A DNA stretch of 53,958 nucleotides from Collinsella sp. AM34-10 (GTDB lineage Bacteria; Actinomycetota; Coriobacteriia; Coriobacteriales; Coriobacteriaceae), in NCBI RefSeq assembly GCF_003469185.1, contig NZ_QSIL01000003.1:233601-287558 (forward strand), read 5' to 3'. The first letter of the stretch is position 1. Each line of letters opens with the position of its first letter. A program made the position numbers and the translations under genes. The notes under the pieces are model-generated. The model saw nothing but the letters and a program-made list of their open reading frames with translations, had not been told where the DNA came from and searched no databases. Positions 1-6,928 of this stretch are shown piece after piece.

Positions 1-286
1 CCCGTGCTCAAACATTCTCGCTGCGCTGCGAAACTGCGCGCGGGACGATATAGGCGGGCGCCCCGGGGACTACGTTGACGCTGCTTGTCTCGCCCGGGTG
101 CCGTCGGGCCAGGGAGGGACGTCTTCGCTGATAGGTGCTTTGTTGAGAGAGCTGCTTTTATGCGGCTCTTTCTTTGTTTTTGGGTATATTTGTTCTTGTT
201 GAATTGTTATTGCGGATGGGCTGGGTACTTGGCTTTCCGCTGTTATTTGTAGCCGTCTCGGCTTTGGTTGAGGGGAGACGTCCTTT
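1..286. other. upstream region of fmt, no gene recognised
   Basis: No convincing coding frame was found on either strand. The minus-strand open frame that covers this stretch runs into fmt and has no family resemblance, so it reads as a shadow. In related genomes def or priA often precedes fmt, but I cannot recognise either here. A GGGGAG sequence nine bases before the ATG at 287 is the likely ribosome binding site of fmt. Confidence 0.4.
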
Positions 287-1207
287 ATGCGTATTGTGTT
301 TATGGGTACGCCTGATTTTGCTGTGCCTTCGCTGACTTCGCTTGTTGAGGCTGGGAATGAGATTGCGCTTGTCATTACTCGTCCCGATGCTGTTCGTGGG
401 CGTGGTAAGAAGCTTGAGCCTTCTCCTGTTAAGGCCAAGGCGCTTGAGCTGGGGTTGCCGGTTGTTGAGGCCAATCGTATGACGCCCGAGGTTGTCGAGT
501 CGCTTCAGGCTGCGCAGGCTGATATATTCTGCGTGGCTGCCTATGGCTGCATTTTGCCCGATGAGGTGCTGCATATGGCGCCGCTTGGTATTGTGAATGT
601 TCATGCTTCGCTGCTGCCGCGTTGGCGTGGCGCCGCTCCCATTCAGCGTGCGATTCTTGCTGGTGATGAGGTTGCCGGCGTTTCCATTATGCGTATTGGG
701 CATGGCGTGGATACCGGCGCTTATTGTGCGCAGGCCTCGACATCTGTCGCCGGCAAGCATGCCGAGGCACTGACGATGGAGCTTGGCGAGCTGGGCGGTA
801 AGCTGCTGGCCGATACGCTGCCCTCGCTTGCCGATGACACAGCGGTGTGGACCGAGCAGGATGAGTCGCTCGTCACGCATGCTGCCAAGATTTCCAAGCA
901 GGAGATGCGTCTGGATCCGCAGATGGCGGCGCTCGATTGTGTGCGTCACGTGCTGGCTTCGTCCGACACTGCACCCGCTCGCTGCGTGATTGCTGGCAAG
1001 TCGGTTCGCGTGCTCGATGCTGCGCCAAGCGATGCGTCGCTTGGCGAGGGCGCTGTTGCCGTTAAGAGCAAGCGTGTTTACCTGGGCCTGTCGGATGGCT
1101 CGGTTGAACTGCTCGAGGTTAAGCCTGACGGCAAGCGTGCTATGGCTGCTTCTGCCTGGGCTGCCGGCCTGCAGGGTGCCGATCTGACGTGGGGTGTTTT
1201 GTCATGA
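287..1207 (+). CDS. fmt: methionyl-tRNA formyltransferase
   Basis: Transfers a formyl group from 10-formyltetrahydrofolate to Met-tRNAi in the cytoplasm before translation initiation. The 306-residue product opens with the family signature MRIVFMGTPDFAVPSL. It carries the formyltransferase core NVHASLLPRWRGAAPIQ, with the catalytic Asn104 and His106, the SLLP loop at 108-111, and the catalytic Asp142 in GVDTGAY. The C-terminal part (about 210-306) corresponds to the tRNA-binding OB-like domain. Length is normal. The stop overlaps the rsmB start as ATGA, so the two genes are probably translationally coupled; fmt-rsmB is a common bacterial pairing. Confidence 0.97.
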   Translation: MRIVFMGTPDFAVPSLTSLVEAGNEIALVITRPDAVRGRGKKLEPSPVKAKALELGLPVVEANRMTPEVVESLQAAQADIFCVAAYGCILPDEVLHMAPLGIVNVHASLLPRWRGAAPIQRAILAGDEVAGVSIMRIGHGVDTGAYCAQASTSVAGKHAEALTMELGELGGKLLADTLPSLADDTAVWTEQDESLVTHAAKISKQEMRLDPQMAALDCVRHVLASSDTAPARCVIAGKSVRVLDAAPSDASLGEGAVAVKSKRVYLGLSDGSVELLEVKPDGKRAMAASAWAAGLQGADLTWGVLS

Positions 1208-2604
1208 GCAAGCTTTCCCCCGCGCGTAAGCTCGCGCTCGATGTGCTGATGGAGGCCGACCGTCGCGGCATGTATGCGCGCGACGTGTTGTCTTCTCGTG
1301 CTTCTGCCAAGGCCATTGACCAGCGCGATTCTGCCTTTGCCGCTCGTTTGGCACTTGGTGTTGCAGCCACCCAGGGCATTTTGGACGAGCTGCTCGACCA
1401 GTTTCTCGATAAACCCAAAAAGGTCGCGCCGCGTGTTCGCATGGCGCTTCGCATCTCGGCCTTTGAGATGCTCTACCTGCATACGCCTGGCCGCGTTGCG
1501 GTGAGTCAGGGCGTTGAGCTGGTGCGCAGCGGAGCTAAGTCTGCCGCCGGTTTGGCCAATGCCGTGCTGCATAAGGTCGCTGACAACGTCGAGGACTTTG
1601 CCACTGCGGCGGATGCCGATGAGTCCGAGCGCCGATTGGTTCGTCTGTCGCGCCTGTTGGGTCTGCCGCGTTGGCTGTGCGCTCGTATTATGGCTTCGTT
1701 TGACACACCGGAGGGCGCGCTTAGCTTTGCCGGTAATCTGGCCCCCGCTCCGCTGGCCCTGCATGAGAACGCCTTTGCGACCAAGCCCGATCCGTATATC
1801 TCGCAGCTTGTTGCGCCTGTGTTCCCGGGTTGCCATGCGCCGGTCGATGCACAGGCTACGGTTGCGTCGGGTGTGTTTGAACGCGCGTCGGCCGTGGTCT
1901 CGGACCTTAACGCTCAGCTCATCGCTACTGCGGCTACTCGTCCCGGGCGCTGCCTAGAGATTGGCGCCGGTCGTGGTACCAAGACGTATGTGATGATGTG
2001 CCAGGCTAAGCGTGCCGGCTACGACCGTCAGCACACTGCACTCGATTTGCACGATCGCAAGTGTGATCAGAATCTTGCGCGCCTGCATAAGGCTGGTATC
2101 AAGGGCGTTCGTACCGTCTCGGGTGATGCGTGCGAGCTCGATACGGTCCTCACGTCGTTCGATGCGATGCTTGGTAAACCCGTTCTGTTCGATACGGTGT
2201 TTATCGATGCCCCGTGCTCGGGTACCGGCACCATGCGCCGTCATCCTGAGATTCCGTGGCGCTTGACCGAAAAGGACGTGACGGTTGAGCTTCCTAAACT
2301 GCAGCTGACGATGCTCAAGGAAGCCGCCGCGCGCGTTGCTGCCGGCGGTGAGCTTATCTATGCCACCTGCTCGGTTTTTGCTGAGGAGAACACTCAGGTC
2401 GTGGATGCCTTCCTGGCCTCTCCCGAGGGCGTAGGCTTTAGCGTGGCGCCGCTCTCCGAAGCCCAAATTCTGCAGCTACCCGATTTTGAACAAGCCAAGA
2501 AGCTCGTCTCCGTACGTCAAAACGACCGTGGACTTTTCCAAAGCGTCCCCGTAAACGCCGACTCCTACGACGGCCACTTCTGCGCAAGGCTGGTCCGCAA
2601 CTAA
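1204..2604 (+). CDS. rsmB: 16S rRNA (cytosine(967)-C(5))-methyltransferase RsmB
   Basis: S-adenosylmethionine-dependent methylation of C967 in 16S rRNA. The 466-residue protein has an N-terminal NusB-like RNA-binding domain (about 1-150) and a C-terminal Rossmann methyltransferase. The SAM-binding motif is EIGAGRGTKTYV (around 250). The two family cysteines are in DAPCSGTG (about Cys338) and in YATCSVF (about Cys389, the expected nucleophile). I chose the ATG at 1204, which overlaps the fmt stop as ATGA. An ATG at 1189 is in frame but lies inside fmt and adds five residues not typical of the family. Function assigned by family. Confidence 0.95.
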   Translation: MSKLSPARKLALDVLMEADRRGMYARDVLSSRASAKAIDQRDSAFAARLALGVAATQGILDELLDQFLDKPKKVAPRVRMALRISAFEMLYLHTPGRVAVSQGVELVRSGAKSAAGLANAVLHKVADNVEDFATAADADESERRLVRLSRLLGLPRWLCARIMASFDTPEGALSFAGNLAPAPLALHENAFATKPDPYISQLVAPVFPGCHAPVDAQATVASGVFERASAVVSDLNAQLIATAATRPGRCLEIGAGRGTKTYVMMCQAKRAGYDRQHTALDLHDRKCDQNLARLHKAGIKGVRTVSGDACELDTVLTSFDAMLGKPVLFDTVFIDAPCSGTGTMRRHPEIPWRLTEKDVTVELPKLQLTMLKEAAARVAAGGELIYATCSVFAEENTQVVDAFLASPEGVGFSVAPLSEAQILQLPDFEQAKKLVSVRQNDRGLFQSVPVNADSYDGHFCARLVRN

Positions 2605-2641
2605 TACGACACCCGAGGATTGATCTGCTTGTCATGAAATG

Positions 2642-2780
2642 GGCCTACCTACTACATTAAACCCATTACCCCCAACCATGCCGAATTTAGCGAAATCAAA
2701 ACCGCAGGTAGACGGCTCGTCGATTTTGTAAAAACGCAGGTGTGCTCGGATTATATGGGTCAAATGTAGTAGATAGGCCG
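2642..2780. repeat. palindromic intergenic repeat, copy A
   Basis: The arms at 2642-2667 and about 2754-2779 are inverted repeats: GGCCTACCTACTACATT pairs with AATGTAGTAGATAGGCC, then ACCCAT with ATGGGT, with three mismatches. The loop contains AAAACCGCAGGTAGA (2698-2712) followed by GTCGATTTTGTA. The same core lies in copy B at 6706-6842, but the arms there are different in sequence and still complementary. This suggests a mobile or structured repeat family. No coding potential. Confidence 0.75.
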
Positions 2781-2829
2781 TTTTCGTGGCGCAACTCCAG
2801 ACCAGTTGCCGGGGCGTGGGACATTCCTG

Positions 2830-2870
2830 AAAAAATTCGGCCCCGCGATCGGGCTTTATCGCGGGGCCGC
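2830..2870 (-). terminator. rho-independent terminator of the zinc-ribbon gene
   Basis: A 12-bp perfect stem, CGGCCCCGCGAT (2838-2849) with ATCGCGGGGCCG (2858-2869). Read on the minus strand it is followed by a run of six T (complement of 2830-2835). It lies directly after the stop of the zinc-ribbon gene. Confidence 0.88.
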
Positions 2871-2876
2871 TTGTCA

Positions 2877-3113
2877 CTAGTGGTTATGTGGGCAGTTGGC
2901 GCAACAGCCGCTGGTGGCGCTGGTGCTGGAACCGCCGCTGCGCTGGTCGGTGTTGTAGAAACCGCTGCCATCGAACTTGATGCCGCTGGCAGAGAACGTC
3001 CTGGATGCCGGAGCGCCGCAGCTGGGGCATATTACCTCGGGCGTCTCGGACATGGGGTGCTCAACCTCAAACACATTGCCGCAGCTCGTGCACTTGTAAT
3101 CGTAGCGCGCCAT
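2877..3113 (-). CDS. FmdB-type zinc-ribbon protein
   Basis: A 78-residue protein beginning MARYDYKCTSCGNVFEVEH with a second CPSCG knuckle about 20 residues later, i.e. a CxxC...CxxC zinc ribbon of the FmdB/CxxC_CxxC_SSSS family. The rest is Gly/Ser-rich and ends in a third Cys/His cluster (GCCANCPHNH). Family members are usually called putative regulatory proteins, with no defined substrate. AAGGAAG four bases before the ATG is a good ribosome binding site. The gene has its own terminator. It sits downstream of the GH13-GH77 gene on the same strand, separated by a hairpin, so it is probably a separate transcription unit. Confidence 0.88.
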   Translation of the reverse strand: MARYDYKCTSCGNVFEVEHPMSETPEVICPSCGAPASRTFSASGIKFDGSGFYNTDQRSGGSSTSATSGCCANCPHNH

Positions 3114-3135
3114 AATACTTCCTTTTCAGTACAAA

Positions 3136-3157
3136 GCGGGCAGATCACTCTGCCCGC
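3136..3157 (-). terminator. hairpin after the GH13-GH77 gene
   Basis: Nine-bp perfect stem GCGGGCAGA / TCTGCCCGC with a TCAC loop, between the stop of the GH13-GH77 gene and the start of the zinc-ribbon gene. On the minus strand only a short TTT follows, so termination may be partial. Confidence 0.6.
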
Positions 3158-3201
3158 AAAAATTCAAACGTCTGTAACTGTACCCTATATCGGGCGTTTT
3201 A

Positions 3202-6200
3202 TCACGGTTCGCTCCAGAATCTATGGGTGTTGCGCAGGAGCTGCGCAGTTTTGCCCTCGGCGGCCGCAACGTCGGCCTCTTGCGCCTGCCAGGTCCAGTT
3301 GCCCGTGGCCACGCCCGGTACGTTCATGCGCGCATCGTCGCCAAGCCCCAGGACATCCTGCAGCGGCATCATCACCAGGGGAGCGTCGCTTGCCAGGGCG
3401 TTGCCCATGAGCTCGCTTGCCAATGCAATGCCGCTCGGTTCGTCGCCACCCGCAAAGGAGCGCGTGCACCAGCCGGCAAGTGTCGAGGTGTCGTGCGTCG
3501 AGGTGTACAGGATCTTGCCCGGCGTGGGATACATGCCGTTGCGAACGTCGTAGTCGCTAAACTCCAGCACGTCCATGCCGGGGAAGCCGCAAGTCGAAGC
3601 CATCGCACGAACGCCAGGCGTCAGATAACCCAGATCCTCGGCAATAAAGTTGAGCGGACCCAGCTCGTCGTAGGCCGTCTGGAACAGGTCCTTGCCCGGT
3701 CCCGCCAGCCAGCGACCGTCGGCACAAGCCTTGCCTGCAGGGATACTAAAGTAGCTGTGGAAGCCCAGGAAGTGATCAAGGCGCACGCGGTCGTAGAGCG
3801 AAAACGCACGACGCAGGCGATCCATCCACCAGCTATAGCCGTTCTGCTTCATGTGATCCCAGCGGAAGGTGGGGTTTCCCCATACCTGGCCCTCGGGCGC
3901 AAAGTTATCGGGCGGCGCACCGGAGACCTCGATTGCCTTGCCGGTATCGGACAGCCAGAAGTTCTCGGGCTCGCTCCACGCATCGGCCGAATCGTCCGAG
4001 ACATACATCGGGATATCGCCGATGACCTCGATGCCCTTCTTGTGCGCATAGTTCATGAGCTCGCACCAGGCAAGGTCAAAGCGATACTGCATGTACGCCT
4101 GCAGCTCGGCCTCGTCGTGGAAGCGCTTGTCATCGATCAGGTGCTCGTTGTAGCGCGCGACATCCGCCGGCCAATCGTGGCGCGACAGTCCCTCAAAGTG
4201 CTTCTTGACCGCCATGTAGACGCAGTACTTCTCGAGCCAGTCGGCGTTGCGATGTTTAAACGCCGTGTACAGCGGGTCGGCATCCTCGCCGCCGCGGGTC
4301 TTCCAGGTAGCAAAGTCGGCGGCCAGCTCCTTGTGGCTCTCGGGCAGCAGGTCGATATTGCCTGCAAAGGCCGAAGGACCGGCGTAGGGGGAGCGGAAGA
4401 AGTCCGTGGGATTGACGGGCAGAACCTGCCAGTAGCGCATGCCCATGGCGGCCAGGTGGTCGATAAAGCGACGCGTGGGCGCACCGATTGTGCCGGGCTT
4501 GCCGTCGTCGGTCGGCACCGAGGTGATATGGCACACGACGCCCGCGCCGTGATCGAGCGGCTCTTGCAGGCGCTTGTCGGCATGGTGATAGATGATCGAA
4601 GAGCCCAACGGGTACAGGTCGAGCGTAACGGTGCCATTGTGGATTTCGCACTCGTGGCCGCTGATCACGTCGCTCGCACATTCGCCGAGCGCTGGAATCG
4701 TCACGCAGTGCGAATTGCGCAGGCTGCGGTTGATGATAACCGTCGCGGCCTCGCCGTCTTTGCCCGTGCGGGTATAGGCCAAGACGTCGTCGTTGAGCGC
4801 AAAGGCCTTGATCTCGCCGTCAACCATAAAGGGCAGCGCGCGACGTACGGCAGACGCGTTCTTAACGATAGCCAGCGTATCGAAGTCGTGGAGTTGGTCC
4901 TTGGTCGGCAGGGTGCGGCGGTTGCCCGGATCGGTGAGGCCCTCCAAGCCGTACTCATCGCCATAATAGATCGAGGGCACGCCGGGGAAGGTCATCTGCA
5001 TGAGCGTCGCCAACCAAAAGCGGCTCTTGGCCAGGCCCATGGAGTTTTCGTCCAGGCGCCATTTGCTACGCTCGCTCTCGGGCAGCTGCGACTCGTCGGG
5101 GCCGCCGCCGAGCACCGAGATGATGCGCGGGCGGTCGTGGCTCGAAAGCAGATTGAGTGCGCAGGACAGTGCCTCGCGCGGGTAGTTCTCGCGCAGGGTT
5201 TCGATATCCTCGGCTGCCTGATAGGCGTTCTTGTAGCCCATCAAAAAACCGATGACCATGTCGCGGAAGGGGTAGTCCATAGCGGAGTCGAGCTCAGAGC
5301 CCTGCAGGTAGCGGCGCAGGTGGCCATAGCTGATCTTGTTGGAGGCGTCTTCCCAGACCTCGCCGAGCAGCAGCGCGTCGGGCTTCTCGGCGAGCACGGC
5401 CTTTTTGATTTCGGCCAGGAAGTCGTCGGAAAGCTCGTCGGCCACGTCCAGGCGCCAACCATGGGCACCGGCGCGCAGCCATTTGCGGATCACGCCGTCC
5501 TTGCCCAGGAGCCGCTCGCGCACCAGTTCGGAGCTCTCGTTGATGGCGGGCATGTTGCCCACGCCCCACCAGCAGTCATACGAGCCGTCCTCATGGAAGT
5601 AAAACGCATCGCGCCACGGCGAGTCCTCGCTCTGCCAAGCACCGACGCCGGGATAATTGCCGTAGCGGTTAAAGTAGATCGAATCGTCGCCCGTGTGGTT
5701 GAAGACGCCGTCCAGGATGATAGAAATGCCGAGCTTCTCGGCCGCCTTGCACAGCTCCGTAAAGTCCTGCTCGGTGCCCAGAATCGGGTCGATCTTGGTA
5801 TAGTCGGCCGTGTCGTAGCGGTGGTTGCTCGCGGCCTCAAAGATCGGGTTGAGGTAGATGGCCGTAAAGCCCAGCTCGGCAATGCGGGGCAGGTTATTCT
5901 GGATACCCTTGAGCGAGCCGCCGTAAAAATCCCAGGTCTTGATGGAGCCGTCTTCGGCACGCTCGTACTCGGGCGGTTCGTTCCAGTCCTCGACCATGCG
6001 GCGCTGGATTCCGTTGCGAGGCTTTTCGACTTCGGTCAGCGTGCGCTCGCGCCAGTTTTCGTCGCGTGCATAGCGATCGGGGAAGATCTGGTAAACCATG
6101 CCGCGCTCGTACCACTCGGGACGTACTTCGCGGTGCTTATAGACGGTAATCTGGAAGGACGGAACCTCGGCGTAGTCGTAGGTTACGCCCTCGCCGCCGG

Positions 6201-6498
6201 TGCGGCCTTGCGGCGCGCCCAAGCGGACCTCGGGCTGGCCCTCGATATTGCAGATAAAGCTGTACCAGATAAGACAGGGCTCGGTGCACTCAAGCTCTAC
6301 GGTAAAGATGCCGTCGCCCTCGTGCGTCATGGGATACCGAGACTCACCGATTTCATCTACCCAGGTGCGCAGCGTAAGCGTTGCCTGGTTGGGATCGGCA
6401 TCCTCCAAAATCACCGAGAGGGAAACGGAAGTTCCAGTGGTCACAGCGCCAAACGGAGTGCGAAACTGCGGCAGGCGGCTGTTGTGAATCAATCTCAT
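3202..6498 (-). CDS. bifunctional alpha-amylase (GH13) / 4-alpha-glucanotransferase (GH77)
   Basis: A 1098-residue fusion of two alpha-glucan enzymes. Residues about 1-130 form a beta-sandwich N-domain like that of neopullulanase/cyclomaltodextrinase enzymes. A GH13 barrel follows, with GVFNH, nucleophile Asp351 in GWRLDVADE, acid Glu380 in LLGEVWED and Asp455 in SSHDRPR. From about residue 640 a complete MalQ-like GH77 domain has GDIPMYVSDDSADAW, Asp908 in RLDHFLGF, Glu954 in IAEDLGY and Asp1003 in THDTST. Together they would trim and rearrange maltodextrins or glycogen limit dextrins, feeding phosphorylase. The start at 6498 (MRLIHNSRLP) is chosen because upstream residues in the same frame, up to an ATG at 6606, look like promoter translation; the ribosome binding site is weak. 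Such fusions are known in gut Firmicutes, often annotated as GlgX/MalQ-like. Substrate is inferred. Confidence 0.93.
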   Translation of the reverse strand: MRLIHNSRLPQFRTPFGAVTTGTSVSLSVILEDADPNQATLTLRTWVDEIGESRYPMTHEGDGIFTVELECTEPCLIWYSFICNIEGQPEVRLGAPQGRTGGEGVTYDYAEVPSFQITVYKHREVRPEWYERGMVYQIFPDRYARDENWRERTLTEVEKPRNGIQRRMVEDWNEPPEYERAEDGSIKTWDFYGGSLKGIQNNLPRIAELGFTAIYLNPIFEAASNHRYDTADYTKIDPILGTEQDFTELCKAAEKLGISIILDGVFNHTGDDSIYFNRYGNYPGVGAWQSEDSPWRDAFYFHEDGSYDCWWGVGNMPAINESSELVRERLLGKDGVIRKWLRAGAHGWRLDVADELSDDFLAEIKKAVLAEKPDALLLGEVWEDASNKISYGHLRRYLQGSELDSAMDYPFRDMVIGFLMGYKNAYQAAEDIETLRENYPREALSCALNLLSSHDRPRIISVLGGGPDESQLPESERSKWRLDENSMGLAKSRFWLATLMQMTFPGVPSIYYGDEYGLEGLTDPGNRRTLPTKDQLHDFDTLAIVKNASAVRRALPFMVDGEIKAFALNDDVLAYTRTGKDGEAATVIINRSLRNSHCVTIPALGECASDVISGHECEIHNGTVTLDLYPLGSSIIYHHADKRLQEPLDHGAGVVCHITSVPTDDGKPGTIGAPTRRFIDHLAAMGMRYWQVLPVNPTDFFRSPYAGPSAFAGNIDLLPESHKELAADFATWKTRGGEDADPLYTAFKHRNADWLEKYCVYMAVKKHFEGLSRHDWPADVARYNEHLIDDKRFHDEAELQAYMQYRFDLAWCELMNYAHKKGIEVIGDIPMYVSDDSADAWSEPENFWLSDTGKAIEVSGAPPDNFAPEGQVWGNPTFRWDHMKQNGYSWWMDRLRRAFSLYDRVRLDHFLGFHSYFSIPAGKACADGRWLAGPGKDLFQTAYDELGPLNFIAEDLGYLTPGVRAMASTCGFPGMDVLEFSDYDVRNGMYPTPGKILYTSTHDTSTLAGWCTRSFAGGDEPSGIALASELMGNALASDAPLVMMPLQDVLGLGDDARMNVPGVATGNWTWQAQEADVAAAEGKTAQLLRNTHRFWSEP

Positions 6499-6705
6499 AG
6501 TACGGTCCAGTTCTATACAATCATGGCCAGCGGGCCATGGGCTTAACGCACAAGGTGTAAGTATATCTGTTGTACATAGGGTGTATAAACAACATCCGTT
6601 TACCATCGGCGAACGGTTGTCCTAGAAAATCGTTTTACCACCCAAATTATCGCGGTATTCGAAAACGCCCAGACGGATACTATTTGTAGTCAAACAAAAG
6701 CACTT
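6499..6705 (-). promoter_or_regulatory. promoter region of the GH13-GH77 gene with GGTAAAAC-type boxes
   Basis: Gene-free upstream region. On the minus strand it has GGTAAAACG (complement of 6631-6639) and GGTAAACGG (complement of 6596-6604). The first matches boxes between glgB and the HAD gene (16777-16785 and 16834-16842). An AT-rich GTTTATAC stretch near 6583-6590 could hold a -10. The palindromic form GGTAAAACGTTTTACC would suit a LacI-family repressor; that is inference. Confidence 0.4.
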
Positions 6706-6842
6706 CGGTTTACTACGACGATTTGAATGATCTCAACCACGGTCATTATGATGATATTAAAACCGCAGGTAGAAGCGTTGTCAATTTCGTAGATTACCCG
6801 CCGTGGTCGGCTGGAGCCATTTTGTCGTAGTAAACCGGCCCT
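6706..6842. repeat. palindromic intergenic repeat, copy B
   Basis: The outer arms CGGTTTACTACGAC (6706-6719) and GTCGTAGTAAACCG (6824-6837) pair perfectly over 14 bp. The inner arms CCACGG (6737-6742) and CCGTGG (6801-6806) pair over 6 bp, and the spacing on both sides is 17 bases. The loop holds AAAACCGCAGGTAGA (6760-6774) and GTCAATTTCGTA, shared with copy A at 2642. Arm sequences differ between copies but stay complementary. Confidence 0.75.
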
Positions 6843-6865
6843 CTTTTTAATACAGAAGTTCAACC

Positions 6866-6900
6866 AAGATGAGGGCGCCTGGTAGGGGCGCCCTCATCTT
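6866..6900 (-). terminator. terminator hairpin after glgA
   Basis: A 14-bp perfect stem, AAGATGAGGGCGCC (6866-6879) with GGCGCCCTCATCTT (6887-6900), and a 7-base loop. It lies just after the glgA stop. The T tract on the minus strand is poor, so the hairpin alone is the evidence. Confidence 0.7.
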
Positions 6901-6928
6901 GCGTTGGATTAAGTTTTAATCGTCCGGA

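Noticed and set aside
3223..6546. An 1107-codon plus-strand open frame opposite the GH13-GH77 gene
   Set aside because: It mirrors the codon bias of the real gene on the other strand; no family motif and no ribosome binding site.
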